DNA of 64,000 nt, taken from positions 248,001-312,000 of the forward strand of contig NZ_MSIF01000005.1 of NCBI RefSeq assembly GCF_001921215.1, written 5' to 3'. The translations under genes and the position numbers were made by a program. The stretch's first letter is position 1. Each line of letters starts with the position of its first letter. This DNA is from Actinophytocola xinjiangensis (lineage in GTDB: Bacteria; Actinomycetota; Actinomycetes; Mycobacteriales; Pseudonocardiaceae). Shown here in pieces: positions 37,249-46,206 of the stretch. The notes under the pieces were generated by a model that saw nothing but the letters and a program-made list of their open reading frames with translations, had not been told where the DNA came from and made no database searches.

Positions 37249-37851
37249 GTGTCGGCCACGCGACTGCTGGTGCTCGGGGTCGTGCGGATGTACGGCCGGG
37301 CACACGGCTACCAGGTCAGGAGAGAGCTGCTGAGCTGGTCGGCGGACAAGTGGGCGAACGTGGCGCCCGGCTCGATCTACCACGCCCTGAAGAAGATGAC
37401 CGCCGAGCGGTTGTTGGAGGAGGTCGCGGCCGACGCGGAGCCCGGGGAGGCGCGCGGGCCCGACCGCGTCGCCTACCGGCTGACCCCCGACGGCGAGTCC
37501 GAGTTCCAGCTGATGATGGCCAAGAGCCTGTCGGAGGACGACCAGTCCCCGCAGGGCGACTACCGGCTGGCGGCGGCGGTGACCTTTCTGCCCACGCTGA
37601 CCAGGGCAAAGGCGATCAGCCTGCTGCGGCACCGGATCACCGCGGTGCGCGCCCAGGAGGCGACGACGCGCAACCTGGTCGAGGAGGCGGAGGACTGGGG
37701 CCAGCCGCCGCACGTGATGGAGCTGTACCGGTTCTGGCTGATCACCGTCGAGGCGAAGGTGACCTGGCTGCAGGGTCTGGTGGCCAGGCTCGCCGGCGGC
37801 AACTACGTGATGGCCGACGACGACGGACCGTCGTTCGGATTTCCTGGCTGA
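37249..37851 (+). CDS. PadR-family transcriptional regulator
   Basis: A 200-residue PadR protein. The winged helix lies in the first 80 residues (LGVVRMYGRAHGYQVRREL, VAPGSIYHALKKMTAERLL), with the long C-terminal dimerisation helices after residue 110 (RAKAISLLRHRITAVRAQE). PadR regulators usually repress a neighbouring multidrug exporter until a ligand binds. The GTG at 37249 follows GGGAGGG; the frame start at 37228 is less likely. Two operator-like dyads lie directly downstream, before the ABC exporter genes; the first overlaps its stop codon. Confidence 0.92.
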   Translation: MSATRLLVLGVVRMYGRAHGYQVRRELLSWSADKWANVAPGSIYHALKKMTAERLLEEVAADAEPGEARGPDRVAYRLTPDGESEFQLMMAKSLSEDDQSPQGDYRLAAAVTFLPTLTRAKAISLLRHRITAVRAQEATTRNLVEEAEDWGQPPHVMELYRFWLITVEAKVTWLQGLVARLAGGNYVMADDDGPSFGFPG

Positions 37852-37910
37852 TCAAACTTGACTAGTCCCCCTTCGCGGGGCATCCTTGCCTCACTAGTCA
37901 AATTTGACTA
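37849..37910. promoter_or_regulatory. Twin PadR operator-like dyads
   Basis: tagtcaaatttgacta at 37895-37910 is a perfect 16-bp palindrome. tgatcaaacttgacta at 37849-37864 is the same dyad with 13 of 16 matches and overlaps the PadR stop codon. The centres are 46 bp apart. The second ends 17 bp before the exporter ATPase start. Position between a PadR gene and an ABC exporter makes this the likely repression site for the exporter. Confidence 0.7.
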
Positions 37911-37927
37911 TCCGAGGAGGGGTCATC

Positions 37928-38893
37928 ATGATCGAGGCACGAGGCCTCGCCAGAACGTTCCGGTCGCGAGGCGGCCCGGTCGAGGCCGTGCGCGGAGTCG
38001 ATCTCGACGTCGCTCCCGGCGAGTTGGTCGGTTTCCTCGGCCCCAACGGCGCGGGCAAGACCACGACCCTGCGCCTGCTCACCACACTGTTACGTCCCAC
38101 CACCGGCCGGGCCACGGTCGGCGGGTGCGATCTGCTCACCGACCCGGTCGGCGTGCGCCGCCAGATCGGGTACGTCGCCCAGGGCGGCGGCACCGCGTAC
38201 GAGTGCCGGGTCCGCGAGGAGATCGAGATCCAGGGCCGGTTCTACGGCCTGTCCAAGGCCGACACGGTCCGCCGGGGTGCCGCGCTCGCGTCCCGGCTGG
38301 ACATCGCCGGCCTGGAGCACCGTCTGGTCCGGACACTGTCCGGCGGCCAGCGGCGCCGCCTGGACATCGCCCTGGGCCTGATCCACGCACCCGCTCTGGT
38401 GTTCCTGGACGAGCCGACCACCGGCCTGGATCCGCAGAGCAGGGCCAACCTGTGGGAGCACATCCGCGCCCTGCGCGCCGAACACGGTCTGACCGTCTTT
38501 CTGACCACCCATTACCTCGACGAGGCCGACGCTCTGTGCGACCGCGTCCTGGTGATCGACAACGGCACCATCGTGGCCACGGGCACCCCCGACGAGCTGA
38601 AGTCCCGCATCTCCGGCGACAGCGTCTCGGTCGAGGTGGCACCCGGCACGGTGCCCGACGCCGCCGGGATCGCCGGCCGCCTCCCCGGGGCCCACGAGGT
38701 GACGACCGGCGAGAACACCATCCGCTTCCGAGTCCCGAGAGGAGACACCGCGTTGCCCGAGTTGCTGCGCGCCCTGCACACCCACGGCATCGACCTGAGA
38801 TCTGTCCAGGTCCACCGCCCGTCCCTGAACGACGTCTTCCTGACCCTCACCGGCAGGACACTGCGGGACGCGGAGGTGCCCGGTGCCGCGTGA
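37928..38893 (+). CDS. DrrA-type ABC exporter ATP-binding subunit
   Basis: A 321-residue ATPase with intact motifs: GPNGAGKTTTLRLL (Walker A), YVAQGGG (Q-loop), LSGGQRRRLDIALGL (signature), LVFLDEPTTGLDP (Walker B) and LTTHYLDEA (H-switch). The C-terminal extension is of the DrrA/drug-exporter type. It powers the permease encoded next, with an 11-bp overlap. The ATG at 37928 follows GAGGAGGGG. The unit is expected to be PadR-controlled. The substrate is unknown, probably a drug or hydrophobic metabolite. Confidence 0.93.
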   Translation: MIEARGLARTFRSRGGPVEAVRGVDLDVAPGELVGFLGPNGAGKTTTLRLLTTLLRPTTGRATVGGCDLLTDPVGVRRQIGYVAQGGGTAYECRVREEIEIQGRFYGLSKADTVRRGAALASRLDIAGLEHRLVRTLSGGQRRRLDIALGLIHAPALVFLDEPTTGLDPQSRANLWEHIRALRAEHGLTVFLTTHYLDEADALCDRVLVIDNGTIVATGTPDELKSRISGDSVSVEVAPGTVPDAAGIAGRLPGAHEVTTGENTIRFRVPRGDTALPELLRALHTHGIDLRSVQVHRPSLNDVFLTLTGRTLRDAEVPGAA

Positions 38894-39650
38894 GATCTGG
38901 TTGGTGTTCCGCCGACACATGGCGGTGTCGTTACGCAACCCGGCGTGGGTGATCGTCGGCCTGACCCAGCCGATCCTCTACCTGGTCCTCTTCGGACCGC
39001 TGATGGAGCGGATCGTGTCCAGCACACCGGGCTTCCCGCAGGGCGACGCCTGGCAGATCCTCACCCCGGGGTTGCTGGTGCAGCTGAGCCTGTTCGGCAG
39101 CCTGTTCGCCGGCTTCTCGCTGCTGGCCGACCTGACGACCGGCGTCCTGGAACGCCTCCGGGTGACCCCGGCCCGCCGACTGTCCCTGCTGCTGGGCCGA
39201 GTCCTCCACGACACGGTCCAACTCCTCGTCCAAGCGGTGATCCTGATCCTGCTGGCGGTGGTCATCTTCGGCCTACGAGCCCCGTTGGCCGGGATCGCCC
39301 TCTGCCTGACCATGGTCGCCCTGATCGGCATCACCCTCTCGGCCGCCTCCTACGCGCTGGCCCTGACCCTCCGCAGCGAAGAAACGTTCCCCGCCGTCCT
39401 CACCAGCATCTCGACCCCCGTGCTGCTGCTGACCGGCATCCTCGTCCCGATCACCACCAACCTCGCCCCCCACTGGCTCTACACCCTCTCCCGACTCAAC
39501 CCCTTCGCCCACGTCATGGAAGCCCAACGAGCCACCTTCCGCGGCGAGTACACCGTGGACGCCCTCCTGACCGGCAGCGTCGTCCTCGTAGCCATCACAG
39601 CTCTCACCATCTGGTGGGCCACCACAACCTTCCACCGAGAAAACGCCTGA
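38883..39650 (+). CDS. DrrB-type ABC exporter permease
   Basis: A 255-residue ABC-2 permease with six transmembrane segments and the family block near residues 80-105 (GVLERLRVTPARRLSLLLGR). It begins at a GTG inside the end of the ATPase gene, so the two are translationally coupled. Together they form a half-size exporter dimer. No accessory protein follows. Confidence 0.92.
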   Translation: MPREIWLVFRRHMAVSLRNPAWVIVGLTQPILYLVLFGPLMERIVSSTPGFPQGDAWQILTPGLLVQLSLFGSLFAGFSLLADLTTGVLERLRVTPARRLSLLLGRVLHDTVQLLVQAVILILLAVVIFGLRAPLAGIALCLTMVALIGITLSAASYALALTLRSEETFPAVLTSISTPVLLLTGILVPITTNLAPHWLYTLSRLNPFAHVMEAQRATFRGEYTVDALLTGSVVLVAITALTIWWATTTFHRENA

Positions 39651-40090
39651 CCCACCCCCGGACCAACGACCCGCCGCTGCACCTCGCACGGCACTTCCCC
39701 ACCGGCACTCAGCCCCCCCAACCGCCCCACCCACAGCCAACTGCCGCTCAGTTACTCAGACCCGCCCCGACTCCACCACCAAACCGTCGCTCAGTTACCC
39801 CAACTGCTCCACCCCACCGCCCACCCACCCATGCCGCCCGCCCCCAACGCCTGCCCAACCTGCTCCACCCACCCCGGCGCTCGCCCAACCCCGCTCCACC
39901 CACCCCGGCGCTCGCCTACCCAACCCGACACCTGCCAAACCGCCCACCTACCCAAGCCGCCCCACTCCGACACCGGCCATCTCCGACCACTGCCGGCTGC
40001 CCGAACCAGCGACACCATCCACCTGTCCGATCCCACCGCCAAGGCCCGTGACCCATGAACCTCCACCCCAGTACCCACCCACCGCACCGA
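39651..40090. other. C/A-rich low-complexity intergenic region
   Basis: About 440 bp with extreme C richness and almost no G runs on the plus strand, between the exporter operon and the SRPBCC gene. A 24-bp direct repeat (gctccacccaccccggcgct...) lies at 39862-39885 and 39893-39916, and gctcagttac occurs near 39746 and 39789. Frames through it are Pro/His/Arg-biased and I call none of them. Confidence 0.6.
39862..39916. repeat. 24-bp direct repeat, C-rich
   Basis: Two identical copies beginning gctccacccaccccggcgct are separated by seven bases (caacccc). They sit in C/A-rich DNA that is the strand complement of the G/T-rich patches at 118-310 and 7124-7190. Confidence 0.65.
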
Positions 40091-40561
40091 TCACCCGGCC
40101 CGGCCCTCGACCCACCCGGCCAGTTTGGCCAGGGACGAGGCGATGGCCTCCTCGTGTACCGCCTGGTCGATACCGGCCGGCACGTCCGCCGCGGTCACGT
40201 TGACCTCGGTCCCGTCGTCACGGTCGGCGAGGCTCCAGGTCATCGTCATCGTGCCCGCGTAGGCCGGGTCGTCGGACTCGAACACCGCGCGGTGGACCAC
40301 CCGCTCCCCCGGCACCAGGTCGGCGAACTCCAGGTCGACCACGTCGGTCCCGTCGGAGGTCTTGCCGGGGCTGCCGGTCGGATCGGCGTAGGTGAGGGTC
40401 ATGCGGAACCCGCCGCCCACCCGGGGGTCCCACCGCTCGATCCGACCGGTCATCTCGTCCGGTGGCAGCCACGCCTCGACGGCCCCCTGGTCCAGCAACG
40501 CGCCGTACACCGCCGTCCGCGATGCCCTGATCACCCGATTCGCCCTGTCTGTCCTGCTCAT
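40091..40561 (-). CDS. SRPBCC/AHSA1-family protein
   Basis: A 156-residue protein of the START/Aha1-like fold: VIRASRTAVYGALLD at the first strand-helix, VGGGFRMTLTY, FADLVPGERVVHRAVFES and the C-terminal helix EEAIASSLAKLAGWVEGR. Such proteins bind hydrophobic ligands in a deep cavity; function here is unknown. The ATG at 40561 begins at the conserved region, so I prefer it to 40591. It is 39 bp downstream of the aldo/keto reductase on the same strand. Confidence 0.88.
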   Translation of the reverse strand: MSRTDRANRVIRASRTAVYGALLDQGAVEAWLPPDEMTGRIERWDPRVGGGFRMTLTYADPTGSPGKTSDGTDVVDLEFADLVPGERVVHRAVFESDDPAYAGTMTMTWSLADRDDGTEVNVTAADVPAGIDQAVHEEAIASSLAKLAGWVEGRAG

Positions 40562-40600
40562 GGGCCCGAGTCTAGGCACGACCCCCGACAACGACCGGGG

Positions 40601-41581
40601 TCAGCGGTTGACGGCCGCCAACCCGGCCGGTGTGTACCGGTCGCCGGCCACGGCGTCGCGGGGCACCGCCGAGTCGATCTCGGCGACCTGCTCCTCGGTG
40701 AGCCTGACCTCGGCCGCGCCGGCGTTGTCCTCCAGGTACGCGATCCGTTTCGTCCCCGGGATCGGCACCACGTGCTCGTCCCGGGCGAGCAGCCAGGCGA
40801 GCGCCACCCGCACCGGCGTCACGCCCAGGGTGGCCGCCAGGTCCTGGACGCGCCGCGCGAGGGCGATGTTCCGCTCCAGGTTCTCGCCACGGAACTGCGG
40901 GAGTTGGCCGCGGAAGTCGTCCTCGCCGAGGTCACGCAGGGCCTCGGGCCGCCCGGTGAGCATGCCCCGGCCCACCGGCGAGTACGGCACCAGGCCGATG
41001 CCCAGTTCGGCGCACACCGGCCACACCTGCTCCTCCACACCCCGGTTGAACAGCGAGTACTCCGACTGCAACGCGGTGATCGGAGAGGTCGCGTTGGCCC
41101 GGCGCAGCGTGTCGGCGTTCACCTCCGACAACCCCAGGTACCGCACCTTGCCCGCCTCGACCAGCCCGGCCATCGCCCCGACGGTCTCCTCGATCGGCAC
41201 GTTCGGGTCGCGTCGGTGCAGGTAGTACAGGTCGATCACGTCCACACCCAGCCGGGTCAGCGAGCGGTCGACGGCCGCGCGCACGTACTCGGGGCTCCCC
41301 TCGACCCGCACCTCGCCGCCGCCGACGACCTCGCGGATGCCGAACTTGGTCGCCAGCACCACCTCGTCGCGGCGGCCGCGGATCGCCCGGCCGACCAGCT
41401 CCTCGTTGTGTCCGACGCCGTACACGTCGGCCGTGTCCAGCAACGTCACCCCGAGGTCCAGCGCCCGGTGGATGACCCTGACCGACTCGGCGTCGTCGGC
41501 CGGCCCGTACGTGCGCGACATGCCCATGCAGCCCAGCCCGAGCGCGGACACCTCCAGTCCACCCAGCATGCGCCTGTCCAT
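40601..41581 (-). CDS. Aldo/keto reductase
   Basis: A 326-residue AKR of the AKR13 type. The catalytic residues appear as [12 protein letters not shown] (Asp, Tyr), VLATKFG (Lys) and [14 protein letters not shown] (His). [11 protein letters not shown] and VPIPGTKR match the NADPH-binding C-terminus. It reduces aldehydes or ketones with NADPH; the substrate is not readable. The ATG at 41581 starts [19 protein letters not shown], the standard N-terminus. Confidence 0.93.
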   Translation of the reverse strand: MDRRMLGGLEVSALGLGCMGMSRTYGPADDAESVRVIHRALDLGVTLLDTADVYGVGHNEELVGRAIRGRRDEVVLATKFGIREVVGGGEVRVEGSPEYVRAAVDRSLTRLGVDVIDLYYLHRRDPNVPIEETVGAMAGLVEAGKVRYLGLSEVNADTLRRANATSPITALQSEYSLFNRGVEEQVWPVCAELGIGLVPYSPVGRGMLTGRPEALRDLGEDDFRGQLPQFRGENLERNIALARRVQDLAATLGVTPVRVALAWLLARDEHVVPIPGTKRIAYLEDNAGAAEVRLTEEQVAEIDSAVPRDAVAGDRYTPAGLAAVNR

Positions 41582-41644
41582 ATGTTCCTCCTGTCGCGCG
41601 AACACCATCCACGATCAAGGCAACACCCTGGTGTGCGCTTCAGG

Positions 41645-42481
41645 TCAAGTGTCCCGGCGCGCGGCGAGCACCGCGTCGTAGAGCTGTTTGCGGCTCACCC
41701 CGGCGGCCGACGCCACCTCACCGGCCGCGTCCTTGAGCCGCGAACCGTCCTCGACCAGCTCCGCGACCCGCCCGACCAGCGCAGTCAGGTCCACCGACCC
41801 GGGTTCGGCGCCGGCCAGCACCACGGTGATCTCGCCGCGCACCCCCTCGGCCGCCCATGCGGCCAGCTCGGCCAGCCCGCCGCGCCGCACCTCCTCGTAC
41901 GGCTTGGTCAGCTCGCGGCACACCGCCGCCCGCCGCGCGCCGCCAAGGACCTCGGCGGCGGTCGCCAGCGTGGCGGCGATGCGGTGCGGGGACTCGAAGA
42001 ACACGGCGGTGCGCTGCTCGCGGGCCAGGGTGTCGAAGAAGCGGCGCCGCTCACCGTCCTTGCGCGGGGCGAACCCCTCGAAGCAGAACCGTTCGCACGG
42101 CAGCCCGGACAGCGCCAGCGCGGTGGTCACCGCCGACGGCCCGGGCAGGCAGGTCACCGGCAGGTCGGCCGCGACACAGGCCGCGACCAGCCGGTAGCCG
42201 GGATCGGACACGCTGGGCATGCCGGCGTCGGTTACCAACAGCACCGTGCGGCCCTGCTCGACCGCGCCGACCAGGCCGGACAGCCGCGAGGTCTCCACCG
42301 CGTCGTAGAAGCTGACGACCTTGCCGGCCGGTGTCACGCCGAGCGCGGCGGCCAGCGACCGCAACCTCCGGGTGTCCTCGGCGGCGACCACGTCCGCACT
42401 GCCCAGCGCCTCGACCAGTCGCGGGGACGCGTCCCGCGAGTCGCCGAGCGGGGTGGCGGCCAGGATCAACATGTCGCCCAT
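41645..42481 (-). CDS. rsmI: 16S rRNA (cytidine1402-2'-O)-methyltransferase
   Basis: A SAM-dependent tetrapyrrole-methylase-fold protein of about 278 residues. It shows MLILAATPLGD at the start, VVAAEDTRRLRSLAA, VLLVTDAGMPSVSDPGYRLV, PVTCLPGPSAVTTALALSG and VFFESPHRIAATL, the RsmI set. It methylates the 2'-O of C1402 in 16S rRNA. Starts at 42502, 42481 and 42472 are possible; I use 42481, preceded by gacagg. It is divergent from pmt, the arrangement conserved in mycobacteria (Rv1003/Rv1002c). Confidence 0.95.
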   Translation of the reverse strand: MGDMLILAATPLGDSRDASPRLVEALGSADVVAAEDTRRLRSLAAALGVTPAGKVVSFYDAVETSRLSGLVGAVEQGRTVLLVTDAGMPSVSDPGYRLVAACVAADLPVTCLPGPSAVTTALALSGLPCERFCFEGFAPRKDGERRRFFDTLAREQRTAVFFESPHRIAATLATAAEVLGGARRAAVCRELTKPYEEVRRGGLAELAAWAAEGVRGEITVVLAGAEPGSVDLTALVGRVAELVEDGSRLKDAAGEVASAAGVSRKQLYDAVLAARRDT

Positions 42482-42552
42482 CCTGTCACCGCCCACCGAC
42501 ATCCCCTGATCCCGACACCGGCCGCACACCGAGCCGCCTACGATCAGTCGCC

Positions 42553-44127
42553 GTGAGTGTTCTCGCCCCGGACGAGGCCACCCGGCCGACGGAGTCCCCA
42601 GCCTCGGCCGAGGGGCCCCCGCTGTCGGAAGCCGAGCTTGCCGAGCGTCAGCTGCTCGGCAAGCCGATGCCGACCGACCGTCTGCGCGGCTGGCTGGTCG
42701 CCGGTTTCTTCGCGCTGGTCGGCGGCTTCATCCGACTGCAGAACCTGGGCTACCCGACCGACAAGGGTGCCCCGGTCTTCGACGAGAAGCACTACGCGCC
42801 GCAGGCGTGGGAGATGCTGCGCAACGGCGGCTACGAGGACAACCCGGCCTACGAGCTGACCGTCCACCCGCCGCTGAGCAAACAGCTGATCGCCGCCGGC
42901 GAGTGGCTGTTCGGCTACAACGGCTGGGGCTGGCGGTTCACCGCGGCGCTCGTCGGCGCGCTGATGATCCTGCTGATCGTGCGGATCGCCCGCCGCCTGA
43001 CCCGCTCGACGCTGCTCGGCGCCGTCGCCGGCGTCCTGCTGATCTGCGACGGCCTGTCCCACGTGCAGAGCCGCATGGCGATGCTCGACATCTACCTGGC
43101 GTTCTTCGTCCTGCTGGCGTTCGGCTGCCTGCTGCTCGACCGGGACCAGATGCGCACCCGCCTGGCCACCGCCGTGCGCGAGGGCTGGGCGGACGAGTCC
43201 CTGTTCGGCCCCCGCCTGGGTTTCCGCTGGTGGCGTTTCGCCGCCGGGGTGTCGTTGGGCCTGGCCTGCGGCTCGAAGTGGTCAGGCATCTTCTTCGTGG
43301 CCGCCTTCGGCCTGATGACGGTGATCTGGGACGCCACCGCCCGCCGCTCGGCCGGGGTGGCGCGCCCCTGGCTGGGAACGCTGGTCCGTGACGTCCTGCC
43401 GGCACTGTGGGCGCTGCTGCTGGTGCCGATCCTGGTCTACCTGGCGACCTGGTGGTCCTGGTTCGCCAGCGAGACCGCCATCGACCGCCACCTGGCCGAG
43501 GCAGCCGGCCACGACGGCTGGTACGACGTGTTCCCCACCGCGCTGCGCTCGCTGTGGCAGTACTCCGGCAACGTCCTGAACTTCCACGAGAACCTGTCGA
43601 CGCCGGTCAAGGACCAGCACCCGTGGGAGTCGAAACCCTGGACGTGGCCGATGGGCCTGCGACCGATGCTCTACCACTACAACGGCAGCACGGTGGGCTG
43701 CGGCGAGGACCGTTGCGTCAGCGCCACCATGCTCATCGGCACCCCCGCGATGTGGTGGCTGGCGCTGCCGATGCTCGCCTGGGGCCTGTGGCGCATGTTC
43801 GGCCGCCTCGACTGGCGGTACGCGGCCGTGGTGGTCGCCTACCTCACCGGCCTGCTCCCCTGGTTCACCAACCTCGACCGCCAGATGTACTTCTTCTACG
43901 CCACACCCATGGCGGCCTTCCTGGTACTCGGGTTGGTCCTCGTCCTCGGTCAGATCCTGGGCGGCGCGCGGGAGGGGCGGGAACGCAGAGGTACGGGCCT
44001 GCTGGTCGTCGCTCTCTACCTGGGGCTGGTGGTGGCCAACTTCGTGTGGCTGTGGCCGGTCCTCAACGCCGACTCCATCACCGAAGGACACTGGCAGGCC
44101 GAGCTGTGGCTGCCGTCCTGGCGTTGA
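42553..44127 (+). CDS. pmt: Dolichyl-phosphate-mannose--protein O-mannosyltransferase
   Basis: A 524-residue polytopic GT39 enzyme. The essential acidic pair in the first external loop is APVFDEKHYAPQAWEM. About eleven transmembrane segments follow, with ACGSKWSGIFFVAAF and LPWFTNLDRQMYFFY typical of the family. It transfers mannose from polyprenyl-phosphate-mannose to Ser/Thr of secreted proteins. The start is GTG at 42553. A likely substrate, the Thr-rich sortase-anchored protein, is encoded at 58157-59086. Confidence 0.95.
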   Translation: MSVLAPDEATRPTESPASAEGPPLSEAELAERQLLGKPMPTDRLRGWLVAGFFALVGGFIRLQNLGYPTDKGAPVFDEKHYAPQAWEMLRNGGYEDNPAYELTVHPPLSKQLIAAGEWLFGYNGWGWRFTAALVGALMILLIVRIARRLTRSTLLGAVAGVLLICDGLSHVQSRMAMLDIYLAFFVLLAFGCLLLDRDQMRTRLATAVREGWADESLFGPRLGFRWWRFAAGVSLGLACGSKWSGIFFVAAFGLMTVIWDATARRSAGVARPWLGTLVRDVLPALWALLLVPILVYLATWWSWFASETAIDRHLAEAAGHDGWYDVFPTALRSLWQYSGNVLNFHENLSTPVKDQHPWESKPWTWPMGLRPMLYHYNGSTVGCGEDRCVSATMLIGTPAMWWLALPMLAWGLWRMFGRLDWRYAAVVVAYLTGLLPWFTNLDRQMYFFYATPMAAFLVLGLVLVLGQILGGAREGRERRGTGLLVVALYLGLVVANFVWLWPVLNADSITEGHWQAELWLPSWR

Positions 44128-44151
44128 CGCCGGTGTCCGGGCGGGTGCGGA

Positions 44152-45972
44152 TCACCGCAACGGTCGAGTCCCGTTCATGATGCGGGTGACCGGCCCCTCA
44201 GCCCCCTGCCCCGAGTGGTTGAGCCACGTACTCATCTCCCGGGTCACCGCCGCCAACGTCGGCCGGCGGCCGGGGTCGGCGTCCAGGGACGCGGTCAGCA
44301 ACCGCAGGTGCGCGCTCCGGTGCGGCAGCTGCGACAACGGCTCGCCCTTCGCCGCGGCCATGAGCGATGCCATCGCGTTGTCGCGCACGCCGCGCGGCGG
44401 TTGACCGGTCAGGGCGAAACTGACGGTCGCGGCCAGTTGCCAGGCGTCCGAGGCCGGGGTGGCGGCCTTGCCGCTGGCTGTTTCGGGAGCGAGGAAGTCC
44501 GGGGTGCCGACCATCATCCCGGCCGCGGTGAGCGTCGAGTCGCCTTCCGAGCGGGCGATGCCGAAGTCGATGAGGTGCGGGTTGCCGCTCGGGTCGACGA
44601 TGACGTTCGCCGGTTTCACGTCGCGGTGCAGGACGCCTTTGGCGTGGGCCGCGGTCAGGGCGCCGGCCATGGTGACCCACAGGCGCGCCGCCGCCACGTC
44701 GCCCAGGGCGCCGCCCTCGTGGACGGCGTCGGCCAGTTGCTGGCCCTCGATGTACTCCATGACGATGCCCAGGCCGTCGGGGTCGGCGATGATGTCGTAG
44801 ACCCGCACACAGTGCGGGTGATGCACGGCCGCCAGGGCGCGGGCCTCGCGCAGCATCCTGGCCTCGGCCTCGGCGTTGGGGGCGTGCGCGAGCTTCACGG
44901 CGACCGTGCGGTCGAGCTGGGTGTCACGCGCCAACCACACCGTGCCGAACCCGCCCTGGCCCAGCGGCTTGAGCTTGCGGAACCGGCCGCCGTGGTTCTG
45001 CCACAGGCCCGTCTGCGTGGGCCGGGGTGGACCTCCGGGAGAGGCGAAGGGCAGCGGCCCGGGGTCGGCGGCGAGTTTGGCGAGCGCGGCCCGGTCGGGC
45101 TCCGGGTCGGCCATCGGGGGCGCGACCCTGGTCGGGGTCGGGCCAGCCTGGCCCGGTGCCTGGTAGGGCGGCAGCGGCGGAGGCGGCTCGTACGGAGGCG
45201 GTTGCTGCTGCAGAGCCTGTGGCGGCTGCTGCTGGGGCTGCTGCGGCGGGGGTGGCTGTTGGGGTTTCTGGTACGAGCGTTCGATCACCGACCAGCTCGG
45301 CGGGCCGATCACCAGCAGCGGCACCAGGCCCAGGATGCTGACCGGCAGGAACCCCAGCCACAGGTAGGAGGCCACGTTGGCCGACACCATCCCGTTGCCC
45401 AGCACCAGCAGCACGAACGGCAGCCACAGCAGGCGGGCCGGCCACTTCGGGCCCCGGCGCATCGCGCTGCGCGCCTGCAACCAGATGAACAGGAAGATCA
45501 GCCCCGGCAGCCCCACCAACATCAGGATGCGCAGCAACAGGATGGGCGTGTTGCCCGACGGGTGGATCAGCACGTCGTAGACCAGCGAGCTGCGGCCGAA
45601 GTGCTCGACCTCGGGCCCGACCCAGCAGTCACCCTGCATGACGGTGCTGACCTCGGCGGAGTTCAGGCCGCTCGGCTCGCCGAGGTAGATGTTGTGGAAG
45701 ACCTCGTAGACGCCCATCGAGAACAGCCACGGCATGAGGAACACGAAGAACCCACCGGCCGCGGCGATGACCGAGATGGTGGCGGCGTTGTAGGTGTTGC
45801 CGGTCCCCTTGCGCACGAGCGCGACGAGCAGCATCCCGACGACGGGGAACAGCCCGATCAGCGCCCCGGCCATCACCGTCGCCCAGACCCAGTCACCAGG
45901 ACAGAGATCGGGCGAGAAGATGCCGTGCGCGAACGACAACAGCGAACTACCCAGGTTGACCAGGAAGTTCAC
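44152..45972 (-). CDS. Integral-membrane Ser/Thr protein kinase (C-terminal kinase domain)
   Basis: A 606-residue protein. Five or six transmembrane segments fill the first 250 residues (for example WVWATVMAGALIGLFPVVG, SVIAAAGGFFVFLMPWLF). A Gln/Pro-rich linker with QQ and PPP runs follows, then a Hanks-type kinase from about residue 340: GQGGFGTVWLARD (P-loop), AVKLAHA (catalytic Lys), HRDVKPANVIVD (catalytic loop), IDFGIA (DFG) and GTPDFLAPE (activation loop). All catalytic residues are present. Canonical actinobacterial Pkn proteins place the kinase first and a single helix after it; here the order is reversed. The GTG at 45972 with GGGAGG upstream is preferred. Divergent from prpE. Confidence 0.9.
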   Translation of the reverse strand: MNFLVNLGSSLLSFAHGIFSPDLCPGDWVWATVMAGALIGLFPVVGMLLVALVRKGTGNTYNAATISVIAAAGGFFVFLMPWLFSMGVYEVFHNIYLGEPSGLNSAEVSTVMQGDCWVGPEVEHFGRSSLVYDVLIHPSGNTPILLLRILMLVGLPGLIFLFIWLQARSAMRRGPKWPARLLWLPFVLLVLGNGMVSANVASYLWLGFLPVSILGLVPLLVIGPPSWSVIERSYQKPQQPPPPQQPQQQPPQALQQQPPPYEPPPPLPPYQAPGQAGPTPTRVAPPMADPEPDRAALAKLAADPGPLPFASPGGPPRPTQTGLWQNHGGRFRKLKPLGQGGFGTVWLARDTQLDRTVAVKLAHAPNAEAEARMLREARALAAVHHPHCVRVYDIIADPDGLGIVMEYIEGQQLADAVHEGGALGDVAAARLWVTMAGALTAAHAKGVLHRDVKPANVIVDPSGNPHLIDFGIARSEGDSTLTAAGMMVGTPDFLAPETASGKAATPASDAWQLAATVSFALTGQPPRGVRDNAMASLMAAAKGEPLSQLPHRSAHLRLLTASLDADPGRRPTLAAVTREMSTWLNHSGQGAEGPVTRIMNGTRPLR

Positions 45973-46206
45973 GAACCACCCTCCCCTCCGCCGTCGACGC
46001 CGACGAGACAGGTCGGCCGGACCAGGGATCCAGCCTATGTCGCGGCACGACACGGAGCAGACGAAACCACCAGATGCGCCCCCGACCCCTGCGTGTAGGG
46101 GGCCTGTGAGGCCACCAGTCTTCCAACGTCGTGTGTGGCTCGGCAACTACAGTTCGGTCACCGTCGGTGGCGGCCCGCGACGGTGCTGGTGGGCTAGGTT
46201 GCCGGT
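45973..46206. other. Intergenic region, kinase / prpE divergent promoters
   Basis: 234 bp holding the divergent promoters. GGCAACTACAGTTCGG and gaggc runs are visible but no repeat or operator with clear symmetry. The kinase frame continues open into it as an Arg-rich extension, which I reject as non-coding. Confidence 0.4.

Noticed and set aside
40055-42556. 833-residue frame on the plus strand
   Set aside because: Runs antisense through three well-supported genes.
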